Source of the DNA: Phytophthora sp. 'mugwort'
Lineage: Eukaryota; Oomycota; Peronosporomycetes; Peronosporales; Peronosporaceae
Assembly (NCBI GenBank): GCA_033558025.1
Contig: JAUCEF010000002.1
Location: forward strand, 248,001 to 312,000
Length of the DNA stretch: 64,000 nt
Direction: 5' to 3'
Part shown: in pieces, positions 1 through 12,384 of the stretch
Numbering within the stretch: the first letter of the stretch is position 1
How the letters are laid out: each line of letters opens with the position of its first letter
Position numbers and translations under genes: made by a program
Notes under the pieces: model-generated
What the model was told of the DNA's origin: nothing
What the model saw: only the letters and a program-made list of their open reading frames with translations
Databases searched by the model: none

Positions 1-1122
1 TATTAGACTCCGTTCACAATCGTCGACAGAGAAAGAGATGCTTATGCTGTTCTTGTCCACTCAATCATCTCAACGCGTGTGGGGGCTTTCAGTTTAAATC
101 CTGTGCCAGGAATATACGCGCGTAGCTGTTGCAGCATAGTCTGCCCCAGTTGACTCGAAGCTGGTCTTTTGATAGGTTTGTTCCACGCAATATCCGCCGG
201 CTGACACGCGAACGTGCAACATTTAGTAGACGGGCTGCGATCTGGACGTCCACACGTCAGAGTCCGCAGAAATCATCTAACAGTAGTAGAATGGGCTTGT
301 GCATATCTTCATGGTGAAGGAAGTGATGGAGCAGAAGCCTAACGGTGAGGTCACCATTCCACCAACCCGCCCGGTTGCCATACACTTGCACTGCCTGTGG
401 CGCTGGCTGAAGCTGTCGCCAGAGCGCTGCACCGAAGCCATGCTGGAAGGCAGCATTAGACCGGGCTCGTTCGGGTTCCGTCGACGGTTTGGTTTTAAAA
501 ACCAGGAAGGGTCGTACTTGACGCCGGTGGTATCGCCTAAAAGCATCCCAGTGACTCTTTCATTTCCCTTGCCAGTGCTTTTCATCCACACCGTGTCCAT
601 TCCTTTCTTAGCTACCGTCTGAACAGGTAAACATGCGTAGTTAACAGCTTCAAGAAGAAGTTAGTAAGTTCACAAGAACATCGATAAATAGTGTGAAATA
701 AAACTTACCAGTTTGATCGGCATTGGGCCCGGTGTCGATGCCTAACTCTTACGTCTTGTGCCGGACGTCCAGGGCAAAACTCGCCGCAGCTTCAGCAGCA
801 TCCGCGGGGTCTTCTGCCCTTCGTGCGTGCGGCGACGAATTGCCAGTCTGTGGCGACAGAGGAAGCGTAACAACCACGTCTGCACGCCTGGAAGCATTTG
901 GGAACGAGGTCCGTGTGGAGTGAGCACTCTTTGGCCTTAACGCGCACCATGAGCCCAGTTACAGGCACCCCTTCGCATCGCAGCAAAATTGATCCAACGC
1001 AAGAGCTGCTTTTCGACCTCTTTTCGCAGCGTCGTTCCTGCTCCGACCTCACGAGCGTTAAAATGAGTCGCAGCGCCAGTCGCGCACTTTCCGGTAAAAA
1101 GCCATCGCTGCTTCAGCCATAA
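1..1122 (-). pseudogene. Decayed pogo-like (DDE_1) transposase, copy 1, open at window edge
   Basis: Reading leftwards from about 1,120, the minus strand carries pieces of a pogo/Tigger-type transposase in several frames. A DNA-binding stretch around 1,000-750 contains 'RHRLAIRRRTHEGQ', nearly the same as 'RQHKLAIRRRTREGQ' in the second copy at 6.6 kb. The piece at 600-500 reads 'TVWMKSTGKGNERVTGMLLG', the start of the DDE core. Near 200-150 lies 'SADIAWNKPIK', the usual surroundings of the third catalytic Asp. Stops and frame changes between these pieces show it is dead. The C-terminus probably runs off the window. The family assignment is from motif similarity between the copies and known oomycete DDE_1 proteins. 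Confidence 0.72.
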
Positions 1123-2844
1123 GTAGACCTGGCGCTTTTTTTTCCACCTTGGGCTGCGTTGGAGACAGAGTAGGAAATAATTTCCTGACGGTGGCTCATA
1201 GTATTCGGCTCATCATAGAAATGGATCACCTTCATCTTGAAGCGGTAGATGACCGCCGTGCGCTGGAACTTCATTGGCGCTCCCCCGAGCCGGACTTCGT
1301 CGTCCTCCCTGGGGCTTGACCTTGAGCCCGCGGCATCGTGCTCGCTCTTTGCAGAATGACTGGCTCGGCTTTCGTGCACCACATGTAGGAGATTTCGAGT
1401 AGTGATGTGGCTTCTCCGCTCAGTGTGGTTGGTTCACGTGAGGTGTTATTTAAGAGAAAGCTCTGATCTAGAAAGCTCAAATACGGTACTACGTATGAAG
1501 TACTACATTTACTGCATCCAGGTGGAGAAATACTGGAGATCGTTGCTACCTGGAGATGCAAGCGCATCTTGTGACTGGCTACCTCAACGACGTCAACGAC
1601 GTAACAACCGGAGAAATGCAATCTTTCATGGAAAAATATAAAAATATCCTGTAGGTGAGGATCACCTGGAGACGACGAACTCCAGGTGAGTTATAATGTC
1701 GGAAAAGGAGGAAGCCGTATTCCTCGTCTTGGCCCTCGTTGACGTGGCGATCGCTTTGGTTGCAGGCAGCAGGAGCGATGAAGAGAAGATACGTATTACT
1801 TAACGGATCTATCTATCTAACGCGTTGGTTGATCCTCGCTGTGAAGGCTGGTTCACGAAGCGTTTGCGATGTTTCCAGTTGAGCAGCCCGGTACTCGGTC
1901 CATATCCTGTGCATGTTGGTATGCTACAAGCGAAACCAAACATAATGGCATTAGTGACACCGTGATCTATGTCGACACATGCAATATTTCAGCTTGTACT
2001 GCTTCGATTTAACGTGGAGACCACTGAGGCGGGAGGTCATAGAAGTCAAGCTATCCCAAGCTTCCATTATATAGTATATAGAAATCTGCGGCAACCCTGC
2101 TGAGGCTACAGCATATACATATATATAAAGGAGAGGCTCCCGGCAATATATTATCGGGAACTTCTTCCTTCTCGGAATCTGTCCCTCCGAGGTCCGTAAC
2201 GCAACCTCAGTATGATTGCGGCAGCTTTCTCGGTCCATGCAAACACCTCGACATCGTCTCTAGCAGCACCGCGACCTTGATGACACGAGCGCTGAGCAGA
2301 GCGGACACTACGCTGTATTTGTCGCGAAGATTCAATGTCCTTCTCCGAAGGTGTCTGTTCAGCATCGGCTGACACGCTTGCGCAACGGGGCCGGGGATAG
2401 ATACAGGTCTGACAAGGTAAGCACTGAGAGACAGGAGGGGGGCTTGTAGCAGCCCCATCATCATCGTTTCCTGCGTAGTCAAGTGCTCGACAGGAGGCGG
2501 TAGCTTCTGCTTGTGTGCACTTGCATTCCTCGCCATGGCAGCAGATCCGATAGTGTGTCAAATCAACAATTTTTGGCGTTGGTGGTGCTGTCTTGTAATA
2601 ATAACAAACCTACCCTCTGGATTAAATAAAGAAGACCCGACCAGCACACATGGATTGGAAGGTGGATATATGTTGGATGTATCTGGATATCTCCACCTGG
2701 AGATGACGCGAGCAGCCCCTAAGCGATTTTTTTTCCTAAGCGAATTTTAAAACGGCACCCTCCTTTATACATATGGATAAAACTAAAACCGATGTCGTTG
2801 CTGTGTTAATTGGAAGAAGATCGTAAACAGGGTGAAGTTTGGGC
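1123..2844. other. Unassigned repeat-like stretch
   Basis: I recognise no gene here. Reading frames of up to about 136 codons exist on the minus strand (2,151-2,561 and 2,207-2,536), but they overlap one another and show no family motif. The stretch contains several copies of a CTCCAGGTGG-type motif, including a perfect hairpin at 1,663-1,688, and a related copy in inverse orientation at about 2,688-2,704. It may be an eroded non-coding element. Confidence 0.4.
1663..1688. repeat. Perfect 9-bp-arm hairpin
   Basis: The arms CACCTGGAG and CTCCAGGTG enclose an 8-base loop. Related CCAGGTGGAG-like words occur at about 1,515, 1,550 and 2,690, so this is part of a local repeated motif. No function is evident. 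Confidence 0.6.
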
Positions 2845-3119
2845 TCAGCCGTTCAGGGCGACGGGGCAGACTACTCGATAAAGTATAGGACGTACATCAT
2901 CAGGAGAGAAGCCTTCGATAGAGCAAAAGATCGATTTCAAAAGATTTGCGAAGGCGAGTGCCCCGATACCGCAAAAGTATGATATATGTAGCACCCTGAA
3001 AGATTTGGCAGTGGAGAGCTTGCCTGTATTATGAACTAACGAACCCGGAAACCATTTCAGTTTTAATGTACATTGTTTTGGAGCGACGTAGCAAACACAT
3101 TTTATGTACTTACACAACT

Positions 3120-4030
3120 ACTTCTGTTGAGACATCTCAACCGGAAGGCCCTTGGTGGAGGCCCGAGCGGAACGAATGGACGGGTCTTCAAGAACGAAGC
3201 TTGAATAGTCTCAGTCCTGATAGTTTGAAAAGCGTGCATGGAGCGCTGAAACGTATCGTAGCGGCGTTCCCAGGCTTTACGTGGAGGTGGGCGGTGAGAG
3301 TAGAGGGCGGTATATCGGACTTGCCGACTCTTAAAGGGGCCATAATTCCCACGTCAAGAGGCTGAGCCACAGATGTGCAACCGGCAAGAACGGATAGCCT
3401 ATAGGTGCCCATATTCATCAAGGCGCTGCCTTACCGCGTCACATTTGTGTACTTTGAGGCAGTCCCGGATGAGCACACAGGGTCCGCTCAACTCATATTG
3501 CCACGCATTGTCTATCCACACTACCATAACGCGCTCATCAAACTACGCGTTTGTCTGCACTGAAAACGTGGCAACCCCCGGCTCACATATGTATTCACTT
3601 TATCCTACACATCATTTCGGGTGCACCGGCAAACACAAAGTGCGGTGTCAGCATACGGACGTTTGTGCATACGAAGAACGCGGCCGTGCATGGCTAACCG
3701 CCCTTCCTGCCACCATGAGCTGGAACTCGAATGACCCCGACGAAGTCCACCGTCGTCTTTGAACCAACGTCATAGTGACCAGATATCTGGTCCATATTGT
3801 AGAGCACATAACGCGACGGAGTTGCCGTTGCAGCATCCAGGAGCGAGCCGACCGACAATCGCTGGACTCCTACAAAGTCAAATGAAAAATATCATCAAGA
3901 TACAGGCTTCGTTGAGCACGTTTTCCGCTCAGTCACGTAGAGCAGACATCATTGCCCCTTGTTGCAGCTTGCAACAGGACAGTTGTCGAGCGACGCTCTT
4001 GAAAATGTTTCCGCGCAATGGGACGTGCTC
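3120..4030 (-). pseudogene. Decayed DDE_1 (pogo-like) transposase, third copy
   Basis: On the minus strand, 'LYNMDQISGHYD' near 3,810-3,775 matches the first-Asp motif (NMDxT) of DDE_1 transposases. 'CTSVAQPLDVGIMAPL' near 3,380-3,330 matches the third-Asp motif (QPLDVGVMGPLK). The intervening frame reads as a weak core, interrupted by stops and shifts. The remnant lies between two direct copies of the 15-mer CTGTGTTAATTGGAA (2,801-2,815 and 4,644-4,658), which could mark the original element or an insertion scar. It is a different subfamily from the copies at 1-1,122 and 6,134-7,680. It cannot encode an active enzyme. Confidence 0.6.
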
Positions 4031-6133
4031 ATGTTAATTAGGAATGAGGCCAAACGCGTACAGGTTGGACAGACCAGTCAGAGTGGAAAGTGTTCTTGAC
4101 AGGCTGTACTTGGTGAGTAAATGATCTTGTGTGGCCATGCAACTGTCTGTTCTCCAAAGTCGCCAGTCTCTTGTCAACATACAATAATGATTGCTAATAA
4201 AGCTCATGAATTCGAAATTCTTCCAGCAGCAAATGTTCCAGACGGATGGCACATGGTAGAGACAAAAAGCCAACGGCACATTTTGCACCCTCTTCGGCAA
4301 GTCATAAATATGGCCAAGGCTCGACCACGCAATGCTATGGCGCTCCAACCGGATTCAGCACCATTAGATTATTTTCAAGAGGAGCTTGTTCATGCCGACG
4401 TGCGGCGAAATATATACGCCTGCAAAAAAGAAGACAAGCAAATATAATATGGTTATATATGGTTGTTCTATCGGATGCCGAGAATATACAAGGCGCAGGC
4501 TCCTATGTGAACCGGTCAATAAAAGCCCTTGTGAGTTAGTTACAATTGAGTTTTACCAGCAGATGAGCGAGCGAAAAGCAATGCCATCGGCGACGGTGAT
4601 GACAATATAATTCAGTTAGGGTTGGTTTAGTTAGCAGTTAATACTGTGTTAATTGGAAAAAGGAAATTGATATTAGATTAAACGGCGAACTAAACCCGTT
4701 GGGCGGAGGCAGCGGACTCGCAAGCATTTGCAACGTCCTTGGGTGGTGGCACCTTCATTGCGGAATGGAAAGCTGTGATTAGCTGGACAGGTAAACGACG
4801 CAAATAGCCGACCCTGACTCATACACCAAGTCTATAATCAGTTGGTTGAGTTGGTACTAGGAGAGGGCTATATATGATTATATTGCGACTGTTTCTTTCT
4901 GGGGTTTTCACAGCCAGCGAGACGCCATTCGCACGCCCTCTTCTGGGCTTCCTCTTCTTTCCGGTCTTGATTCACACGCTTGCGTTTCTTCTTCTACACT
5001 AGTGTATATCCATCTAAACGCGTCAAATGGCTCTCGAGCTGTTGTATTTTCGGGTTGGATATCTCGATTGGACAGCGTAAGCACTTGTGCTCGGCCATTG
5101 TTCCTAGCCTCGCGGAAGCATTTCCAGATGCTGGATTAAGGTCGATCTGCAGGCGTTCCTGCTTGCAAGAGACATTAGCTCCACCCGCTAGGCTTCCCCG
5201 TCCCTTCACGCACAGTCGTCTTTCGCACAAATGCTTTAACAGCGCGCTAGGATGTGGGGCTCCGCGTCAATTGAAGTTGAATTGCGGGCGGGGAGCGCGC
5301 TGCGTGTGAATACGGAACACAGTATTTTCGAAAATAGACAAATAAATCGTGGATATGAACAATTTATACACTTTATTTACGTATATGGCCATGTTTGAGC
5401 TTTGTCGACAAAAAACATGTTAAACCATATTTAACCGCGAGGTATGTTCAAAACGCCACCATACTGAATGAATCAAAACCTACATTAGTCTCAGCTGTGG
5501 CTGACCATAATAGTGATTCATACAGTTACTTCGACCAGCTAGATTACGCAGATGGGATTGCCGAAATGGAGGCACATCAGGAACTTGTCATGACGGTCAA
5601 ATCGCTTGCAGTATATGGCAAATAAACTGGGTATATCAACTGACAATGGTATTGACGAATACGTTGAGTCTGACATTGCGCATAACACAACCTTCCAGAA
5701 GGGAACCCGCGCGAGTATCCGATGGAAATAATGAAGAAAAACAAATATCAGTCAACACGAACTGTGACAACGCTTTGTTTCTAGTTACAACTGCCTCGAA
5801 GGGAGTGCGGATGTGCTTCAGCTACCTGCCCCTCGCCTCTAACCCGAAGGAAAAAAATAGAAGTGTAGAGCATCCCTCAGCTGACATATGTTGTTGTTTT
5901 GGTTTTACCGCATAGGATAGCTCATAGAATCTATATATCTCATAGAGCACATGTCCTCTTATCCAATCCGAATCCGTCTAGAAATGGGTCAGCGTCTCCT
6001 CAGCTCATAAAGCACACACCAAAATGTGACATTTACAGTGTCTCTACAGTTATAAAGATCAATGCTTTACTGCCATTCACCCGAAAGCACCGTGACTTCC
6101 ACTTTGCTCATTTTGCTTTCTTTCGCGGCCAAG
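4031..6133. other. Mostly unassigned sequence between transposon remnants
   Basis: Apart from the possible BED-finger fragment at 4,994-5,230, I see no recognisable gene. Short frames at 4,121-4,447, 5,395-5,625 and 5,646-5,915 have no family motif and no supporting context. Confidence 0.4.
4994..5230 (-). pseudogene. Possible BED-type zinc-finger fragment of a transposase
   Basis: The minus-strand frame contains 'MAEHKCLRCPIEISNPKIQQ' followed by 'LESHL', which resembles the N-terminal BED finger (C-x2-C ... H-x-n) of hAT-type transposases. No catalytic domain follows in a readable frame. The resemblance is weak and the fragment could be unrelated. Confidence 0.25.
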
Positions 6134-7680
6134 ATGGTGCGAACAGGCTGACCACGCAAGGCTGGCGGCGGCGTATCGAAAGCCAAGCAGTACAAGCGTG
6201 TCACTGTCACGTACGAGTACAAGCTGCGTGTCCTAAACTTCCTATATACGTCAACTATGGCCGCTACGGAAGAGAAGTTCTTCCCCCCACGGCAAGGTTG
6301 GCTCCAAAAGACGCCAAGTCTACGCGTGGAAGAAGTTGAGAGCAGTCATCGAGCACAAGGTTGCCCATGGTTCCCGGCACCATATGCGCAGTCGTTGCCT
6401 CGGCATGAGTACAACATTGTCGATGGAGGCCGAGGAGCAAATAGTGCGATAGTCAATGAGCTTAGAGCTGATGGGGTCCCTGCGACCACTATGATGCTGA
6501 AGCTACAAGCCCAAGAGCTCTGCAGTGCCTGCCAAATCTGCATCCGTGCCTTCAAAGCTTCTTGGAGCTGGCGAAAGCACTTTTTTCGCCAGCACAAGCT
6601 CGCCATACGCCGGCGCACCCGCGAAGGCCAATCGAGACCTGCAGACGTTGAGGAGAAGGTAGCAGAGTTAGCGCGCAAGTCCGCCTCAAGATGCAGGACT
6701 CGGAGTTTCGGTAGTTTACAACGCAGACAAAACCGGTGCGTATAATATTTGGAGGATTTATGAAAACTATCTAACATTGTCGATGTAGGCGTTAATTATG
6801 AGTACGTCCTCACCTCTACGATCAACAAGCGCAGCGCCAAGACGGTCTGGGTGAAATGCGCAGGGAGAGCAAGGAAAGGGTTACCGCGGTAGTGCTGGCT
6901 GCAAGCGATGGCGCGAAACGAGAACTCTTTCTCGTTTTCAAAATGAGGTCGTCAACCATGCCACTCACTGCTTGAGGAAACAAGGTGTCGCGCAACGGTT
7001 TTGGGCGCAGACGCTGGAGTGAGATCAATCCTCTGCAAGAGGGTGTCCACATCTACGGTAATGGCGCTGGCTGGTGGAACACGAGCTTTCTATTACCTTT
7101 TTGTATGTTCATTTTGGGCAGAGAGCTATATTCACGAGCGTATTCTGTTGCTCTGGGACGACTTTTCGGGACACTGGCGGCAAAAACGTGGTGATATTTG
7201 CTCGCCTTTCCAACGTCGAGTTGATGAAGGTGCCTCCATGATACAGGTACGTGTGTCAGACCGCAGATGTGGCGTGGGACAAGCCGCTCAAGGGTTACAT
7301 AAGGAAACAATGGTGGGGTTTCTACTGGCTCAAGTTATGTCAGCGGCCATCGTGGGGGCCACCTTCAAAATGAAACCACCATTACGCCCCGCTGGAACAT
7401 CGGTGCCTGGGCTTCCCTCTCGATGATAGCAATCACGGGTGGCTTCAAGAAGGCTAGGATTATCACAGCACCGTCATCGGCACACCCGTCCGCACTGACA
7501 CCACCGTCGCATGACTTGGCTTCATGGCTCACTCCTTCAGCAGTACGACGTTCCCGTCGAGGCAGTAGATCCAGCCAGAGACATAGATCAGGACGCGATT
7601 GGTGGCAGCAGCGTTGTCGAAGAGGCTGGTAATGTTGCCGACGACCAAGCCGAAGATACCGACTCAAGCTAGATGCGGAC
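6134..7680 (+). pseudogene. Decayed pogo-like (DDE_1) transposase, copy 2
   Basis: The reading begins at an ATG at 6,134, has a stop at its sixth codon (6,149), then continues as a basic N-terminal segment and 'TMAATEEKFF' at about 6,255-6,285. The helix-turn-helix part at 6,470-6,630 includes 'RQHKLAIRRRTREGQ'. The three catalytic Asp motifs remain legible in different frames: 'VYNADKTGAYNIW' at about 6,712, 'LLLWDDFSGHW' at about 7,150 and 'CQTADVAWDKPLK' at about 7,257. Stops and frameshifts separate them. It matches copy 1 on the opposite strand at the window start. The usual product would cut and paste the element in the nucleus. This copy is inactive. Confidence 0.78.
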
Positions 7681-7696
7681 ACTTAATCGGGATCAG

Positions 7697-7760
7697 ACTA
7701 CCGGGAGGAATCGAACCTCCATCTCGCAAAAGGGGCGCTTTTCCGTTAAGCTACGGTAGT
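7697..7760 (-). pseudogene. tRNA-like relic with perfect acceptor stem
   Basis: On the minus strand, ACTACCG at the 5' end pairs perfectly with CGGTAGT at the 3' end. The A-box region TAGCTTAACGG and the B-box GGTTCGATTCC are intact, with a D-arm (GCTT/AAGC) and a 5-bp T-stem (GGAGG/CCTCC). Only about 15 bases lie between the D-arm and T-arm, where about 22 are needed, so the anticodon arm is truncated and no reliable anticodon can be named. It is best read as a tRNA pseudogene or a SINE head. The clean cloverleaf ends suggest a fairly recent or organellar origin. Confidence 0.5.
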
Positions 7761-7764
7761 AGGT

Positions 7765-10700
7765 CTTCACAGGACCTGCGCATACAGACGTAGACACCGT
7801 TAAAGCTTGAATAGACGCAGTAGACTTCAATATAGAACTTGTAGCCCACCTTCTCGTCTTGTACGGGTAGTTAACCATTGTTATGGCGACAACCCTCTTA
7901 GGACACCCAGTCCCCCCTCAATTCGCTTCGTGGTCAATCCAAACACTGCATGGCTCGACGAGAAGGCGGCCTAAAAAAGGCGCGTGTATCTTGCGTGGAC
8001 AGACGGATAACTGGACTTTTGCCGTATGGTAACGAAAAATTCCTGATTCAAAGCGATTCATATGCACATGTCGTTTCCCTTGCTCTAGGCAGCATAATCA
8101 ATCACACCGCACGTTGGGTAAGCCCTATAAGATATGCGGTATGGGGTCCTAACAACCATGCCAACTTATACGGTGGGCACTACATTCAAAAATGTTAAGA
8201 ATGTTTCGATGTGCTCAACCTGGGTCCAACAACAATGATGGGCAAGTTTGTTCAAGGTCGGCCTCTGGTCTGCAGAATTGCCGCAGTACAGCTTTCGGGG
8301 GTACAGAGCCGCTATTGAAGAAAGTCGGGTGATGCTTCAAATGTAGAAGCAATTGGTTAAGCCGGGGGAGAACCATGCGGGCTTATCGCGTTTTTGGGAT
8401 CAGGTTTTTTCGCGGTGAACAGGTCTGTGAACATACCGCTTGCTAGTAGCGGGGTGCCCATGGGCGATATGGGACCACAACAATACCAGTGTGACGATGA
8501 TTCTTGCAAAAATGTTAGCGTTTTCCTTTAGAGACGGAGTTTTTGGATCATCAAGGCTCGCGCCAGTTGAGCATAGAATGGTTAAAATGAGATTGTCGCT
8601 TGCTTCGAGCTCATCCTGTTATGCTATTTTGTCTAGAGAGCAAAGCAAATAGGTGACTGCGCTCTCACGTAGCAAAGGTTGATGAAGCGCTTGTTGGGGG
8701 TGCAGTGAAAAAGTACTTGATGTTAGAACTAATGCAGAATTAAAGATCACGTCGGATAAATGTGTTGTTAGATTTAGCGATGTAGCTTCCAGAGTTCCTC
8801 GTGGAGCTACCGTCTTACCTCGCACACTGCGCCTAGGTGCTAAGCTACAATTCTAATAATAATACCCAAACGGAATCTTCGAATAGAGGGCCTACACGTT
8901 ATACAACGAACATATATATAATTTTTGAAAGTAGCCAAGTCGGGTCCTAAATTTTAGCTCAGCTGACCCCCAGCTGAGCTGAGGCCGTCGCCGCATATTG
9001 AGAATGGGAACAATAACAGCGGAGGCTAGCCCGTTGCTGTTCATTGCGTGGTGATGGCGTGGGCTTGATCGCGTGCTGTCTGGTATTGTTCATTTCACGA
9101 GAATCGAACTGATGCTGAGTAGTGCTTATGTGGACAGCCCGTGCTCCAAAAGCGCGAAGAGCGCAGGATGGCGGCGACTAGCGACAGTATAATGACAATC
9201 GACCTCACGAGCGACTGACGCGCGGGCGTGGCATGCGGCTGTCGTGCAAGCAGTCAGTCGGGAAAGCGGAACGACGAGACGGTGACACGAGAGACAACGA
9301 CTACAATATGGAAGGATCGACGTTGAAGTACCTGGGCCAGCGGCCAGCGGGCGGCTCTAGAAGATCGCGAAGGAGAGTAGACGTGCAAGGATATTCGACA
9401 GGCGACTATCGACGGAGGCGAGGCGAGGCAATACTTGGCCACGCGATGAAGGTCCAGGAGGCTACGGAGTGGGGGAGACCCCTCGAGAAACAGTAGGTTA
9501 GGCGGTAGGCTAGGCAACGGGTGGCTAAGTAGAGTTGGAGCGCCGCTCGGGGGATTGCCGAGCGACTCTCAGTCGCAATTCGTACGGGTTTAGTTCGGAT
9601 GAAGTGGCTACAGGAGACGAGTGGAGCTTCGAGCTTCACCCAACGGCATCAGGGGGGTCGCCTGTGTTTAGTAGCGACAATACGGGTAGGCGGACACAGT
9701 GTGTAAAGCATAAGGTACTCGGGCGGAGTGGAGTGGCGCCAAGATGAGGGTATATGTGCATAGGGTGGCTGGGGTCCGTGAGGTAGCGGCCACGGGGGAT
9801 GTGCTGCTTATTGATAGCGCCTTGGCCGTGCGATGGTGTTATGCCTGGAGCGAAAGCGTTGAAGGATTCCGCATCCAACCCTGTACGGTGTATATTTACG
9901 AGCATGAGGGAGGGGCCAAAGACCGTACCGGTGAAAGGGTTGCCGCCTGCCAGAAGGGGCCTCTCCCAAGCTGTCCCCTGTTTGATTGACAATTCTATCG
10001 GTTGCTCGGTGCTCGCCGCCGGGGACACTGATCTCTAGTGCCGCTCGCGCAACCACCTGCTTCTCTGCGTTGGATTAAGAGCTCTGGAGTAGAAGAAAGC
10101 CAACACTTATATTTCGACGAGCACTACAATCGATTTTGTCTCTTTAGGTTTTGTAACTCGAATATTCGAATAGAGCGCCTAGGCGCTGTGCGCGGGATAA
10201 GACGGCAGGCTAAACGGCGCTGTCATTGACTTGGAATCACAATGATTGCAGAAAGTGTCGAAGGATGTGTCGGATTTTCATCCCTGATGCTCGCTTTGTG
10301 ATGGTTGAAACCACCAGCCCAATCGCTATCTGAGACGCGATATGCATTTTGTATTTTATTTATATTATTTTGCCAGTACATTTGAGCATGAGACACTGGA
10401 GTGTGACCACTCGTGTTTCCGACAACGCTGAAGCCGAACCAGGCTTCTATCATAACGAGTTGAAGCAAGCGTGAAAGAAACAGATGCTGTTATATATCGA
10501 GAAATGCCATATTTGTTTTTGACAATGGTGCGAAAGAGCGCTTATTAAATGGAATCATTGCGAAGTAGATCGGCTACCCGCACAAAAACAAGATAAACCG
10601 TTGTAGAATAAAAGTTGTGTTCAATTGGGTTACTGCTGGGGTGATTATATTTCAGACATCACCAGTTGACAATTGTTTCAACCAATCCGAATCGGGTCAT

Positions 10701-10783
10701 TTGAACCTCCTCTTTGAGGCCAGAATTCTGTTCGTTGCTTTTCCCGCGTCTTCCGCGCGTCCTGACTCAGGAATTCTGAGCGG
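7765..10783. other. Three kilobases without a recognised gene
   Basis: I see no recognisable gene. Frames at 7,950-8,198, 8,440-8,652, 9,233-9,496 and 9,636-10,028 (minus, 130 codons) have no motif I can name. The 130-codon frame is Pro/Thr/Gly rich without Cys patterning. The words TTCGAATAGAG at about 8,877 and 10,161 recur in direct orientation about 1.3 kb apart and could mark an eroded element. No promoter or RNA gene is visible. Confidence 0.4.
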
Positions 10784-12010
10784 GTGAATTATGAATTAGC
10801 AATTGCAGCCAACGGGCGAACGGCTACCAGAATGCCTAGACTGACGAACAAACGAGCCGCTCTGCGCAGATTTCACAAGGGCATCAAGAAGTTGTGTGTG
10901 CAGCAGTCGAATGCGGAGAAGTCGAGTTTGCAGCAGTCGAACGCGACACACACGTCGAATTGGACTTAACAGAGGATTGGGAGCTGGACGAAGTCTTTGT
11001 CGCTGAGTACGAGCGCGTGAAATCATTAAGATATACATCAAGTTTCTGGCACACTTATGTCTCCAGCGAGATGTGTTCTCTCGGCTTCTAATTTTTTGTA
11101 GAAGGTGATCCAATCTTCCGATCTAAAGGAACGAAGCCATTCCGGGGCGGCGCTGATCTCCATATAATGATTCTATGAAGTACCTTGGCTCATTTGGCAA
11201 GGCAACACAGGACTCAAAGAAGCCATTTATTTCAGGATCGGGAGCGGCACAATTTAAAACTCTTTCGGCCTGGCTGTCACGACCATTTTCAGAACTGGTA
11301 GTTCGCACGATCCCGTGGCCAGACGCCATGGAACAAAGGGAAATAGCTGACCGAACCCACGCTATGTCGTCGTTCATGAACTCAGTTGGGATGGCTGATG
11401 ACACGCTGTTACCATTGGCATCAGAGCCGTTGGACAAAGGAGAGGGCTACTACAGTCGGAAGGTGTCCTACTCGGTGAGCGCTATCATCGTGCATGACGA
11501 CGTCGCGCGAGATCGCAAGCTTGTTATACGGCCGGCCCGGTTCGGTCCACGATAACCGTGTGTCGATGAATTGTGCAGTCGCGCAAGGTCTTGAAGCCCA
11601 TGTCAACCGCAACGAATAGTCTTGGGCGACTCGGGGTTTTTTTTTCCAAGTTTCTCAGTTCGTTATCCCCGCCTTCAAAGCTACCGAAGGCGCAGGTTGC
11701 TGCAGACAAAACCTACTTCAACAAATATAAGCTTACAAAAGCAGAATTAAAACGGAGCACTGCATCGGCCTGCTGAAGACTTGTTTCCAGTAGCTCAAGC
11801 AAGTGTTCAGCTCTCCTGAAAGCGAGCCACATGCGCCGCCGCATTCGATACGCCATCGTACACATTTTTCACAATTTGCTCTTACAAGAGTGGGAAGAAG
11901 AAACCATTCAGAAAGGTTCTGCTATTCAAGAAGCTGACAAACTCTATGCATCGATCCCTCTGGAACAAGTGCTGGAGAAACACGAAACCGACTCTTCATG
12001 TATCTCCTAG
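10784..12010 (+). pseudogene. Decayed PIF/Harbinger (DDE_4, HARBI1-like) transposase
   Basis: The N-terminal part at about 10,940-11,030 reads 'ELDLTEDWELDEVFVAEYER'. The core follows with 'LGSFG' (11,180). The three acidic catalytic positions are still legible but sit in different frames: 'NSVGMADDTLLPLASEP' (11,385-11,435, first Asp), 'SVHDNRV' (about 11,540-11,565, second Asp) and 'TEHCIGLLKTCF' (about 11,755-11,790, Glu). The C-terminal helix 'HIFHNLLLQEWEEE' ends near 11,900. Several frameshifts and stops make it non-functional. PIF/Harbinger elements usually carry a second Myb/SANT-like protein. The minus-strand fragment at 12,385-12,660 may or may not be part of one. Confidence 0.75.
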
Positions 12011-12384
12011 ACGTCCGTCTTTAGTGAGAGCAACAGATCAATCTCTTGTATGCTGCTATCTTCTTTTCCGAGCTTGTTTCTCTCACAAAGCAACTGGATC
12101 TTGGATCTTGGTTTCACTCTATTGTTGGAGCTTCGCGGTCAGCGCGTTTACTTCCTCGACTTTAGCGACTGAGACGCCTGTTTCATCCTGGACCTGGGCT
12201 TTGCGAGCTTCCACGCTTGGGCTTTGATCTCGGCTTCGTGCCTCTGGATTCGATCTCAAGCAACTTGAGCTATCGTGTCTTTTGCATCTGTTCTGCTTGG
12301 ACTAGAAACTATCATATTAGGGTGAGAGAGCTCTTCGTTGCTAGACTTCTTAGAGGGTGGCTCGGGGACGAGGGTGGTTGACTT

